Below, piece after piece: positions 49,425 to 57,720 of a stretch of 64,000 nt of DNA. Under the pieces are notes generated by a model, which was not told the DNA's origin, did not search any database, and was given only the letters and a program-made list of their open reading frames with translations. The translations under genes were made by a program, and so were the position numbers. Within the stretch, counting starts at the first letter, position 1. Every line of letters starts with the position of its first letter. This stretch comes from Methylobacterium sp. NEAU K (lineage in GTDB: Bacteria; Pseudomonadota; Alphaproteobacteria; Rhizobiales; Beijerinckiaceae). The stretch covers positions 1-64,000 of the forward strand of contig NZ_JAUYZJ010000008.1 in the NCBI RefSeq assembly GCF_030700285.1, given 5' to 3'.

Positions 49425-50861
49425 ATGCGGGTGCGCGGTACGGGTCGGGGGTTACGGACGCTGTCGCGCGTCGCGCTCATCGGCATCATCGGCGGCGGTG
49501 CAGCCGCCTGTTCCTCGGACGCCTCGCGCCTGAGCAACCCCTTCTCGAATCCTTTCTCGTCGGAGCCCACCGCCACCGGCAGCCTGCCGGAGGGGGGCCT
49601 CAAGCCCGCGCCCGTCATCCGCACCGGCCGCATCCAGTCCGAGGCTCTCAGCCCGCCCGCGACCCCGCGTCCGGCGGCCGCGGCGAGCCCGGCTCCGAGC
49701 CACCCGGCCGCCGCGCCCGCGACCCGTATCGCCTCAACCGGCTCGACCGGATGGAGCACGCATGGCGGCACGCAGATCACGGTGTCGCAGAACGACAGCC
49801 TGAACCAGATGTCGACGCGCTTCGGCGTGCCCGCCTCGGCGATCCTGTCGGCCAACGGCCTGACCAACGCGAGCCAGGTCACACCCGGGCGACAGATCAT
49901 CATCCCGGTCTACAACGCCTCCGGGATGAACCCGGCGGCGGCTCCGATGACGGCACGGCCGGCCCGGGCCGCCGAGGAGAAGCGCGAGGACGCCCGGCAG
50001 GCGGAAGCCAAGGTCGCGTCGAAGCGCGACGAAGCCAAGGAATCGGCCAAGGATTCGGCCAAGCGCGCGGCTGCCGAGAAGGAGGCGGAGCGCAAGGAGG
50101 CGCTCGCCAGGGACATGGCTGCCCGAAAGGCTGCCGACGAGAAGACGCGCAAGGAGGCATCCCTGAAGGAGGCCGAGAAGAAGCGTCACGTGCGTCCTGG
50201 CCAAGCCGCCAAAGCGGACGAGAAGGGCAAGGTGGAGGCGAAGGCCGACCCGAAGGCGGACGCCAAGGCCAAGGCCGAGGCGAAGGCCATGGAAGCCAAG
50301 GCCGAGGCGAAGGCCGCCGCGAAGGCGGAGGCGACTCAGAAGCTCGCCGAAGCGAAGGCCGCCAAGGAGGCCGCGCAGAAGGCCGCCGCCGCGGAGAAGA
50401 CCGAGAAGGTCGCCGCCAAGGAGGCACCGAAGCCGATCGCCCCGGCCAAGCCCGAGCCCGCCGCCACCGGTTCCGTCGCCGAGGCGACGCCGTCTGAGAG
50501 CTTCCGCTGGCCCGCCAAGGGCCGGGTGATCTCGGGCTACGGCACGTCGGGCAACGAGGGTATCAACATCGCCGTGCCGGAAGGCACGCCGGTCAAGGCC
50601 GCCGAGGAAGGGACCGTGGCCTATGCGGGCTCGGATGTGAAAGGCTACGGCAAGCTCGTCTTGGTGCGTCACGCCAACGGCTACGTCTCGGCCTACGCCC
50701 ATAACGGCGAGATCGACGTGAAGCCGGGCGACAAGGTCAAGCGCGGCCAGACCATCGCCAAGTCGGGAGCCTCGGGTAACGTGACGTCACCGCAGCTGCA
50801 CTTCGAGATTCGCAAGGGCGGTGCCCCCGTCGACCCGATGTCTCAGCTCGCCAGCAACTGA
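49425..50861 (+). CDS. NlpD-like LysM / degenerate LytM lipoprotein
   Basis: 478 residues. An N-terminal signal with likely lipid-attachment Cys29 (GGGAAACSS), a Pro/Ala linker, a LysM domain near residues 115-165 (TQITVSQNDSLNQMSTRFGV), a ~180-residue Ala/Lys/Glu-rich helical stretch, and a C-terminal LytM (M23) domain. The metal ligands of active LytM are lost: the HxxxD motif reads NEGIN and the HxH motif reads QLHFEI. This is the pattern of NlpD/EnvC-type amidase activators rather than a peptidase. In alphaproteobacteria such genes often sit just before yajC-secDF; here four genes intervene. GTG at 49419 is an alternative start. Confidence 0.88.
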   Translation: MRVRGTGRGLRTLSRVALIGIIGGGAAACSSDASRLSNPFSNPFSSEPTATGSLPEGGLKPAPVIRTGRIQSEALSPPATPRPAAAASPAPSHPAAAPATRIASTGSTGWSTHGGTQITVSQNDSLNQMSTRFGVPASAILSANGLTNASQVTPGRQIIIPVYNASGMNPAAAPMTARPARAAEEKREDARQAEAKVASKRDEAKESAKDSAKRAAAEKEAERKEALARDMAARKAADEKTRKEASLKEAEKKRHVRPGQAAKADEKGKVEAKADPKADAKAKAEAKAMEAKAEAKAAAKAEATQKLAEAKAAKEAAQKAAAAEKTEKVAAKEAPKPIAPAKPEPAATGSVAEATPSESFRWPAKGRVISGYGTSGNEGINIAVPEGTPVKAAEEGTVAYAGSDVKGYGKLVLVRHANGYVSAYAHNGEIDVKPGDKVKRGQTIAKSGASGNVTSPQLHFEIRKGGAPVDPMSQLASN

Positions 50862-50932
50862 GCCGCGAGTTCGGCTTCAGAAGCGTGCGGCGGTCCCGAA
50901 AGGGGCCGCCGTTTCCGTTCCGGGTCTCTCGC

Positions 50933-51274
50933 TCAGGAACTCTGCCCCTGGAGCACACCGTCCGGGCTGCTCCGGTCGACCGCATCCGGCAGCGCCTTGG
51001 CCAGCGTCGGGAACAGTTGGTCCATCGGGATGCCGAGCTTCTCCGCCATCTGGCGCACTTGCTCGTTGTCCAGAGCCTTGCGGAGATCGTCGGCGGTGAT
51101 CGGCTCGTTCGGGCCGCGCCCCAGCCAGGAATCGACCTGGCTCTGGTAGCCGGAGCGGCGGAGCTGATCGAGCAGCACGTTGAGACCGCCAGGCAGAACC
51201 TGCTGAACGATGCCGGGAAGCGCCTTGAGCGCCATCTGCTCGAGCGAGCCGCCGAGCGCATTGAACAGGCTCAT
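50933..51274 (-). CDS. YidB family (DUF937-like) protein
   Basis: 113 residues with the YidB layout: MSLFNALGGSLEQMALKAL, GGLNVLLDQLRRSGYQSQVDSWLG (in blocks), GPNEPITADDLRKAL and LFPTLAKALPDAVD. Function unknown. Paralogous to the next gene; both are on the minus strand with a 100-bp gap. Confidence 0.85.
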   Translation of the reverse strand: MSLFNALGGSLEQMALKALPGIVQQVLPGGLNVLLDQLRRSGYQSQVDSWLGRGPNEPITADDLRKALDNEQVRQMAEKLGIPMDQLFPTLAKALPDAVDRSSPDGVLQGQSS

Positions 51275-51374
51275 ACCGGTCCTCCTGTGGATCGATTGTC
51301 CGAAACGGTTCTAGGGCACTTCGGTCTCCGACCGATACCGGGAGCCGCAAATAGAATCAGGCGACCGGAGGGCT

Positions 51375-51767
51375 TCAGCGGATTTGTGTGCTGAAATTCG
51401 GCTGGGGCCTGAGCTTGCCGTCCGCGCTCTGCGATGCCACTGCGGCGGGCAGGAACTCGGCGAGTGCCGTGGCCACGCGACCAGCCGGCACGCCGAGGTC
51501 ATAGGCGAGTCGCTCGGTGACGGCTTCCGGCAGGCAAGCCGCGATCGCGGCCACCGGCACGGGGCGGTTCTGTCCCGCGGAAAGCCAGGAGTCGACGGCG
51601 TCGCCGTGGCCGTCCCCGCGCAGGCGCTCGAGAAAGGCGGCCAGGCCGCCGGGATAGAACTTGGCCATAGCCATGGGGAGCTTGCCGCTGCCGGCGCGCT
51701 CGACAGCCCGATCGGCCGCCGCGACCACGTCGCCGAGGACATTCTTCATACCGTCGAGCAGGCCCAT
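51375..51767 (-). CDS. YidB family (DUF937-like) protein, second copy
   Basis: 130 residues, starting MGLLDGMKNVLGDVVAAADRA. Shares with its neighbour the core YPGGLAAFLERLRGDGHGDAVDSWLSAGQN (in blocks), LAYDLGVPAGRVATALAEFLPAAV. A tandem duplication that has diverged. Divergent from the alpha/beta hydrolase gene. Confidence 0.83.
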   Translation of the reverse strand: MGLLDGMKNVLGDVVAAADRAVERAGSGKLPMAMAKFYPGGLAAFLERLRGDGHGDAVDSWLSAGQNRPVPVAAIAACLPEAVTERLAYDLGVPAGRVATALAEFLPAAVASQSADGKLRPQPNFSTQIR

Positions 51768-51893
51768 AGTCCGTCGTCTCCGCGTCCCGTTACCGCGCCC
51801 CAAGGTCGGGCGCAGCTCGGCGGCGGCAAGCGCATGCGGCAATTGCGCTGGGAATCAGATAATATTGGATCCGGCGCATCGAGGGAGTGATCC

Positions 51894-52775
51894 GTGCAGC
51901 GCGTGAATGCCGGGGTCCTGGACGTTGCCTACCGGGAGGTAGGGCCGCCGGACGGGCCGCCCGCAGTGCTGCTCCACGGCTTCCCGTACGACGTGCACGC
52001 TTTCGACGCGGTGGCCGAGCGGCTGGCCGCCGCCGGCGTGCGCTGCCTGATCCCGTACCTGCGCGGCTACGGGCCGACCCGCTTCCGCGATCCCGCGACG
52101 CCGCGCTCGGGGGAGCAGGCGGCGCTGGGGGCCGATCTCCTCGCCTTCCTGGACGCCCTCGGGGTCGAACGCGCCGTGCTCGCCGGCTACGATTGGGGCG
52201 GCCGGGCGGCCTGCGTGGCGGCGGCCCTCTGGCCGGAGCGCGCGAGGGGACTCGTGAGCTGCGGTGTCGGCTACAACATCCAGAACATCCCGGCCTCCGG
52301 GCTGCCCGCCGCCCCAGAGGCGGAGCACCGGCTCTGGTATCAGTACTACCTCCACGGCGAGCGCGGTCGTGCGGGCCTCGCGGCGAACCGGGACGCGTTC
52401 TGCCGCCTGCTCTGGCGCCTGTGGTCGCCGAGCTGGGATTTCGACGCGGCGACCTTCGAGCGGACCGCCAAATCCTTCGACACTCCCGATTTCGTCGACG
52501 TGGTCGTCCACTCCTATCGCCACCGCTTCGGGCTTGTGGCGGGCGACCCCACCTTCGAGGATATCGAGGCGCGACTGGCTGACCAGCCGACGATCGCAGC
52601 GCCGTCCGTGGTGCTGCTCGGCGCCGATGACGGCGTCAGTCCGCCGCCCGCGATCGATGTCGACGCGCGCCACTTCACTGGGCCGTACCGGCGTGAGATC
52701 GTCGCGGGGGTCGGGCACAATTTTCCCCAGGAGGCGCCGGACGCCTTCGCGCAGGCGGTTCTCGCCCTGCTGTGA
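51894..52775 (+). CDS. Alpha/beta hydrolase (Asp-nucleophile, epoxide-hydrolase type)
   Basis: 293 residues. Oxyanion segment VLLHGFPYD; the nucleophile elbow reads AGYDWGG with Asp100, as in epoxide hydrolases and haloalkane dehalogenases rather than Ser esterases; the catalytic histidine is in GVGHNFPQEAPDAF near the C terminus. A cap region lies between. Substrate unknown. GTG start at 51894 in a GGGAGTGATCC context. Confidence 0.87.
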   Translation: MQRVNAGVLDVAYREVGPPDGPPAVLLHGFPYDVHAFDAVAERLAAAGVRCLIPYLRGYGPTRFRDPATPRSGEQAALGADLLAFLDALGVERAVLAGYDWGGRAACVAAALWPERARGLVSCGVGYNIQNIPASGLPAAPEAEHRLWYQYYLHGERGRAGLAANRDAFCRLLWRLWSPSWDFDAATFERTAKSFDTPDFVDVVVHSYRHRFGLVAGDPTFEDIEARLADQPTIAAPSVVLLGADDGVSPPPAIDVDARHFTGPYRREIVAGVGHNFPQEAPDAFAQAVLALL

Positions 52776-52906
52776 CGGTCCCGCAGCGGCGCGTCGCTTC
52801 GGCGTTGCTTTCGGGAAGCCCGTGGCTATAGTCCGCGCGCTTTTCGACAGGTCTGCAGACGCCGCAACAGGCGGCAGGCCTGCGTGCCAATCGCAGGAGA
52901 CGCTCG

Positions 52907-53242
52907 TTGATCACCCCCGCCTTCGCGCAAGGGGCCGGTACGGCCGCTGGCGGAGCGGAGATCGCCTTTCAGGTGATCCCGTTCGTCCTGATCTTCGTGA
53001 TCATGTATTTTCTGATCCTGCGGCCGCAGCAGAAGCGGGTCAAGGACCACCAGACGCTGATCAAGGCCGTGCGCCGGGACGACACGATCGTCACCAATGG
53101 CGGCTTGGTCGGGCGCGTGGTCAAGGCCGTGGACGACCAGCCCGAGATCGAGGTCGAGATTGCCCCGAACGTCCGCGTGCGTGTGGTCCGCTCGATGATC
53201 TCCGAGGTCCGCGCCAAGGGCGGTCCGGTCAAGGCCGCCTGA
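52907..53242 (+). CDS. yajC: Preprotein translocase subunit YajC
   Basis: Small accessory of the SecDF complex, 111 residues. One membrane span (FQVIPFVLIFVIMYFLILRPQQKR in blocks) and the family segment DDTIVTNGGLVGRVVKAVDD. The start is TTG at 52907, seven bases after AGGAG; no ATG precedes the span. First of yajC-secD-secF. Confidence 0.95.
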   Translation: MITPAFAQGAGTAAGGAEIAFQVIPFVLIFVIMYFLILRPQQKRVKDHQTLIKAVRRDDTIVTNGGLVGRVVKAVDDQPEIEVEIAPNVRVRVVRSMISEVRAKGGPVKAA

Positions 53243-53299
53243 ATTCCCGGTTGAAGAGGCCGGCGTGACGCGCCGGCCCAAAAGAGAAAACAACGGCCT

Positions 53300-54904
53300 A
53301 TGCTGCGCTTCTCCCGTGCGAAGATCATCGCGACGCTAGGCCTCATCCTGATCGGCCTGATGCTCGCTGTGCCGAGCTTCTTCTCGCCTGAGCAGCGCAA
53401 GGGCTTTGTGGCGAGCCTGCCGTCCTGGTTTCCGGCCTGGGTCGTGCCCACGCGGGCGATCGTGCTCGGCCTCGATCTCCAGGGCGGCTCGCAACTGCTG
53501 CTTGAGGTCGACCAGAACGAGCTGATCGCCTCCCAGGCCAAGGCGCTGCGCGACGACGTGCGCCGTACGCTCCAGCAGGAGAACGTCCGCGCCGACGGCG
53601 GCATCGGCCTGCTCCAGCGCGGCGTGCAGGTGAAGATCTCCGACGACGCGGCCAGGGCCAAGGTCCTGCCGAAGCTCCAGGAGCTGTCGCTGCCGATCAC
53701 CACGTCGCTGGGCCAGACCGCCGCCCGCACCCTCGACATCGCCGAGCAGCCCGGCGGCGTCATCCGCTTGACGCTCACCGATGCCGGCATCACCGACCGC
53801 ACCCGCCGCGCCGTCAGCCAGGGCATCGAGGTCATCCGCCGGCGCCTCGACTCCACCGGCACCACCGAGCCCTCGATCCAGCAGCAGGGCGCCGACCGGA
53901 TCCTGATCCAGGTCCCGGGCGAGCAGAACCCCGAGCGCCTCGAGAAGCTTCTCGGCTCCACCGCCAAGCTCGAGTTCCGCATGCTCGCCGACAGCCCCTC
54001 GGGGGACGTCGACATGCTGCCTTCGAAGGACGAGAAGGGCGCCAAGGTCCCGGTCGAGCGCCGGGTCATGGCTGATGGCGGCGAACTGACCGATGCGCAG
54101 CCCGCCTTCGACCAGCAGTCCCACGAGCCGATGGTGAGCTTCAAATTCAACCTGCGCGGCGCGCAGCGCTTCGGCCAGGCGACCTCAGAGAATGTCGGCC
54201 GACGCATGGCGATCGTGCTCGACAACGAGGTGGTCTCGGCCCCGGTGATCCGCTCGGCGATCACCGGCGGCTCCGGCCAGATCACCGGCAACTTTACGGT
54301 CCAGCAGGCCAACGACCTCGCGGTCCTGCTGCGGGCAGGCGCGCTCCCGGCCAAGTTCACCGTCGTCGAGCGCCGCGTCGTCGGCCCCGGCCTCGGGCGC
54401 GACTCCATCGAGGCCGGCAAGCTCGCGACGCTCGTCGCGGCGGGCCTCGTGGTCTGCTTCATGTTCGCGACCTACGGCACGTTCGGCTTCATCGCCAACA
54501 TCGCCCTCATGGTCCATGTCGGACTGATCCTCGGCCTGATGTCGGTGCTCGAGGCCACCATGACGTTGCCCGGCATCGCCGGCATCGTGCTCACCATCGG
54601 CACGGCGGTGGATTCCAACGTGCTGATCTACGAGCGCATGCGCGAGGAGAGCCATGCCGGCCGCTCGCTGATCTCCGCGCTCCAGGCCGGCTTCGACCGG
54701 GCGTTCGCCACGATCATCGACTCGAACTCGACCATGGCGATCGCCGCGCTGATCCTGTTCTTCCTCGGCTCCGGGCCGGTGAAGGGCTTCGCCGTGGTGT
54801 TCATCCTCGGCATCCTGACCACCGTCATCACCGCCGTGACGCTGACCCGGATGATGATCGCGGTGTGGTACAAGACCTTCCGGCCGAAGGCCCTGCCGTT
54901 CTGA
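53300..54904 (+). CDS. secD: Protein translocase subunit SecD
   Basis: Proton-driven partner of SecYEG that completes export on the periplasmic side. 534 residues: first span near the N terminus, the conserved GLDLQGGSQLLLEVD, a large periplasmic P1 domain, and the C-terminal five-span block with GTAVDSNVLIYERMREE. Followed by secF after 247 bp occupied by a palindromic repeat. Confidence 0.97.
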   Translation: MLRFSRAKIIATLGLILIGLMLAVPSFFSPEQRKGFVASLPSWFPAWVVPTRAIVLGLDLQGGSQLLLEVDQNELIASQAKALRDDVRRTLQQENVRADGGIGLLQRGVQVKISDDAARAKVLPKLQELSLPITTSLGQTAARTLDIAEQPGGVIRLTLTDAGITDRTRRAVSQGIEVIRRRLDSTGTTEPSIQQQGADRILIQVPGEQNPERLEKLLGSTAKLEFRMLADSPSGDVDMLPSKDEKGAKVPVERRVMADGGELTDAQPAFDQQSHEPMVSFKFNLRGAQRFGQATSENVGRRMAIVLDNEVVSAPVIRSAITGGSGQITGNFTVQQANDLAVLLRAGALPAKFTVVERRVVGPGLGRDSIEAGKLATLVAAGLVVCFMFATYGTFGFIANIALMVHVGLILGLMSVLEATMTLPGIAGIVLTIGTAVDSNVLIYERMREESHAGRSLISALQAGFDRAFATIIDSNSTMAIAALILFFLGSGPVKGFAVVFILGILTTVITAVTLTRMMIAVWYKTFRPKALPF

Positions 54905-54989
54905 CGGTAGGGTCAATGCACGCTCAAAAGCTTTTTCAGGAGGTTGGCGAAGCGCCTTTCGTCTGATCGCCCGGCCGGGCGACCCGCCG

Positions 54990-55104
54990 CGTCATCCCGG
55001 GGCTGCGCAGCGGAGCCCGGGATCCAGACCGCCGACGGTGCCGACCTCGGCTCGCCCGCGGTTCTGGATTTCGGGCTCGCCCTGCGGGCGCCCCGGAATG
55101 ACGG
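54990..55104. repeat. Palindromic intergenic repeat between secD and secF
   Basis: Imperfect inverted repeat: left arm 54990-55028 (CGTCATCCCGGGGC ... CCCGGGATCCAGA) and right arm 55063-55104 (TCTGGATTTCGGGC ... CCCCGGAATGACGG), loop of about 34 bases. Each arm itself can fold. Elements with these CGTCATCCCGG termini are common between genes in alphaproteobacteria. It sits inside an operon, so it is transcribed and could fold in mRNA between secD and secF. Confidence 0.75.
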
Positions 55105-55151
55105 CGGAGCAGGACGAGAACGCCCAGCAGCCCCACGTATCGAGACCGACC

Positions 55152-56093
55152 ATGCGCCTGCTCCGCCTCTGGCCCGATGAATCGCATTTCGACTTCATGC
55201 GATTCCGGCGCTTCACCTTCCCGCTCTCGGCGGTACTGTCGCTCGCCACCGTGGTGCTGTTCCTCACGATCGGGCTGAACTTCGGCATCGACTTCAAGGG
55301 CGGCACCCTGGTCGAGCTGCAGGCCAAGTCCGGCAAGGCGGACGTGGCGGCGATCCGGCACACGGCCGCCGGCTTCGGCTTCGGCGAGCCGGAGGTGCAG
55401 GAACTCGGCAATCAGGGCACCGTGCTGGTGCGCCTGCCGCTTCAGCCGGGCGAGCAGGGCCAGACGGCAGTGATGAACAAGGCGCACACCGCCTTCGATG
55501 CCGACTACGACTTCCGCCGGACCGAGACCGTGGGCCCCCGTGTCTCGGGCGAGCTGGTCCAGTCCGGCACCCTCGGCGTCGTCCTCTCTGTCGTCGCGGT
55601 GCTGCTGTACCTTTGGTTCCGGTTCGAGCGGGAGCTTGCCCTCGGCGCCATCGTCGGCACGCTCCACGACATCGTGCTCACGGTCGGCGTGTTCATCATC
55701 ACCCGGATCGAGTTCAACATGACCTCGATCGCCGCGATCCTCACCATCGTCGGCTACTCGCTCAACGAGACCGTGGTTGTGTTCGACCGGACCCGCGAAC
55801 TGATGCGCCGGTACAAGACCATCCCGACCGTCGACCTGCTGAACCTGTCGATCAACTCGACCATGTCGCGCACCGTGATGACATCGATCTCATCGGGCCT
55901 GTCGCTGCTCGCGCTGGTCCTGTTTGGCGGCGAGGCGATCAAGGGCTTCGCCATCGTGATGCTCTGCGGCGTCGTGATCTGCACATACTCGGCGATCTTC
56001 GTCTCGACCCCGGTGTTGATCTATCTGGGGCTGATGCTCTCGGGGGCCCGCGCGGCGTCCGAGCGCTCCGGAGTCCCGCAGGCGGCGGAATAG
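55152..56093 (+). CDS. secF: Protein translocase subunit SecF
   Basis: Second RND-like subunit, 313 residues. Start MRLLRLWPDESHFDFMRFRR, first span, GLNFGIDFKGGTLVEL (the SecF GIDFxGG signature), and the C-terminal spans with GYSLNETVVVFDRTRE. The ATG at 55152 is set by homology; the in-frame extension upstream reads through the repeat. Confidence 0.96.
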   Translation: MRLLRLWPDESHFDFMRFRRFTFPLSAVLSLATVVLFLTIGLNFGIDFKGGTLVELQAKSGKADVAAIRHTAAGFGFGEPEVQELGNQGTVLVRLPLQPGEQGQTAVMNKAHTAFDADYDFRRTETVGPRVSGELVQSGTLGVVLSVVAVLLYLWFRFERELALGAIVGTLHDIVLTVGVFIITRIEFNMTSIAAILTIVGYSLNETVVVFDRTRELMRRYKTIPTVDLLNLSINSTMSRTVMTSISSGLSLLALVLFGGEAIKGFAIVMLCGVVICTYSAIFVSTPVLIYLGLMLSGARAASERSGVPQAAE

Positions 56094-56104
56094 CTGTTCC
56101 GGAC

Positions 56105-56503
56105 ATGGCCGAACGGGAGACAGCGCTGGGGTTCGAAACGGGCTTCGTGCCGGGGCGCCACATCATTGATACCTACGGCAACGGCGGCTTCCGGTTCGCC
56201 GGGATGTCGCATCGCGGTTCGATCCTGCTCCTGCCCTCCGGGGTGCGCGCCTGGGACGTGGCGTCCGTGAAGGCGATCGACCGGACGGCCTTGCGCCCGG
56301 TCCAGGCCGAGGCGGCCGGGATCGAACTGCTGCTCGTCGGAACCGGCCTCGACATCGCGGCGATCGCCCCCGCCTTGCGGGGATGGCTCAAGGATTTCGG
56401 CGTCGGCCTCGACGTGATGCAGACCGGAGCCGCGGCCCGCACCTACAACATCCTGGTCGCGGAGAACCGCAAGGTCGCCGCCGCTCTGATCGCGGTCGAT
56501 TGA
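56105..56503 (+). CDS. Mth938-like domain protein (NDUFAF3 homologue)
   Basis: 132 residues. Mth938/DUF498 fold: GFRFAGMSHRGSILLLPSGV and LLLVGTGLDIAAIAPALRGWL with the typical GTG loop, then MQTGAAARTYNILVAENRKVAAAL (in blocks). The eukaryotic homologue NDUFAF3 is a complex I assembly factor, and linkage of this gene to secDF in alphaproteobacteria is known. 11 bp after secF; its stop overlaps the next gene's ATG by one base. Confidence 0.9.
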   Translation: MAERETALGFETGFVPGRHIIDTYGNGGFRFAGMSHRGSILLLPSGVRAWDVASVKAIDRTALRPVQAEAAGIELLLVGTGLDIAAIAPALRGWLKDFGVGLDVMQTGAAARTYNILVAENRKVAAALIAVD

Positions 56504-57381
56504 TGCCGGAGGTCGACGGTAAGCCGGCCGAGACCGGATTGGCCTTCGCGCAGGCGCATTGCGAAACCCTGGTGCGGGATGGTGACCCGGACCGCTACTA
56601 CGCCACCCTGTTCGCGCCGGCCGCCGCCCGCCCCCACCTCTTCGCGCTCTACGCCTTCAGCCTGACCATCGCCCGGGTGCGCGAGGCCGCCTCGAACCCG
56701 ATGGCCGGCGAGATCCGCCTGCAATGGTGGCGCGACGCCCTCCAGGGCGAGGCCCGCGGTGATGTGCGCGCGAACCCGGTCGCGGCCGCCCTGGAGGAGG
56801 CGATCCGGGTGAACCGCCTCGGGCGGCAACCCTTCGTCGACCTGATCGATGCCCGGGTATTCGACCTCTACGAGGATCCGATGCCCCGGGTGAACGACCT
56901 GGAGGGCTATTGCGGCGAGACCGCCTCGGCGCTGTTCCGGCTGGCGAGCCTGGTGATCGCCAACGGCACCGAGCCGGGCGGCGCTGGGGCGGCTGGCCAT
57001 GCCGGGGTGGCCTACGGCCTCACCGGGCTGCTCCGCGCCCTGCCCTGGCATGCCCGTTCGGGCCAGGTCTACCTGCCTGCCGACGTGCTCGCCCGCTACG
57101 GCGTCACCCGCGAGGATATCGTTACCGGCCGCGGCGGACCCGGGCTGTACCGCGCCTGCGCCGATCTGCGCGACCTCGCCCGGCGCCACCTCAAGGCGTT
57201 CGAGGCTTCGCGCCCCACGATCGCTCCGTCGGCCGGGGCGGCGTTCCTGCCCGTCGCGCTCGTGGCGCCATACCTCGCCGTGATGGAGCGGGCGAGCTAC
57301 GACCCGCTCAACACCGCCATCGACCTGCCGCGCTGGCGCCGGCTGTGGCGCTTGTGGTGGGCGGCGCGGCGGATCGGGTGA
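56503..57381 (+). CDS. Squalene/phytoene-synthase-like protein (NDUFAF6 homologue)
   Basis: 292 residues with the trans-isoprenyl-synthase fold: HLFALYAFSLTIARVRE, EIRLQWWRDAL, YCGETASALFRL and GLTGLLRALPWHARSGQVYLP. Both Asp-rich substrate-binding motifs of true phytoene/squalene synthases are gone: the first DDxxD-type motif reads ARVRE (residues 57-61) and the second RDxxxD-type reads RALPWHA (178-184). This is the state of the complex I assembly factor NDUFAF6 and its bacterial relatives, and its overlap with the NDUFAF3-like gene supports that reading. Probably not a carotenoid or hopanoid enzyme. Confidence 0.85.
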   Translation: MPEVDGKPAETGLAFAQAHCETLVRDGDPDRYYATLFAPAAARPHLFALYAFSLTIARVREAASNPMAGEIRLQWWRDALQGEARGDVRANPVAAALEEAIRVNRLGRQPFVDLIDARVFDLYEDPMPRVNDLEGYCGETASALFRLASLVIANGTEPGGAGAAGHAGVAYGLTGLLRALPWHARSGQVYLPADVLARYGVTREDIVTGRGGPGLYRACADLRDLARRHLKAFEASRPTIAPSAGAAFLPVALVAPYLAVMERASYDPLNTAIDLPRWRRLWRLWWAARRIG

Positions 57382-57720
57382 GAGGCATCGGCTCAGCGGC
57401 GGTCCCCTGACCGCGGTGCTGCGGGCCGGTGCCGACCTCTCGGGTGCGCGTCCGCTTCGCGGCGCGGGACCGCAAAGCCTACCTTGTAAAATCACGCTGC
57501 ACGCGCGCAGCGCCGCTTCGGGTCACTGCGCTCGGGCCAGGAACACGAGGCCCTCATGGGGGCGCGGGCACGCGAAGTACAACCGGCGTGCGAACCCGGC
57601 GGTCCACCTTCGCACGCCTCACCCAACCGGCACGTAGCCGTTCCCCAGCAGTATCAGGAACGGGGCGATCCCAAGCCCCGAAGGACGCAGACCGCCGCCG
57701 CACGAGTCACGCTTCACCCA
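57382..57720. other. Convergent spacer with terminator hairpins
   Basis: 339 bp between the NDUFAF6-like gene and the porin, which converge. Hairpins at 57399-57414 (GCGGTC/GACCGC), 57585-57618 (GGCGTGCGAA/TTCGCACGCC, perfect ten-base arms) and 57638-57663 (CCGTTCC/GGAACGG) fit terminators for both genes. No credible coding sequence. Confidence 0.55.
57585..57618. terminator. Perfect 10-bp inverted repeat
   Basis: GGCGTGCGAA (57585-57594) and TTCGCACGCC (57609-57618), loop of 14, about 100 bp past the porin stop on the minus strand. A second, seven-base hairpin (57638-57663) lies nearer to that stop. Confidence 0.5.

Noticed and set aside
49425..50861. Active M23 endopeptidase
   Set aside because: Metal-ligand motifs HxxxD and HxH are both degenerate.
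56503..57381. Carotenoid or hopanoid biosynthesis enzyme (phytoene/squalene synthase)
   Set aside because: Both Asp-rich motifs are absent and the context is secDF/Mth938, so a NDUFAF6-like role fits better.
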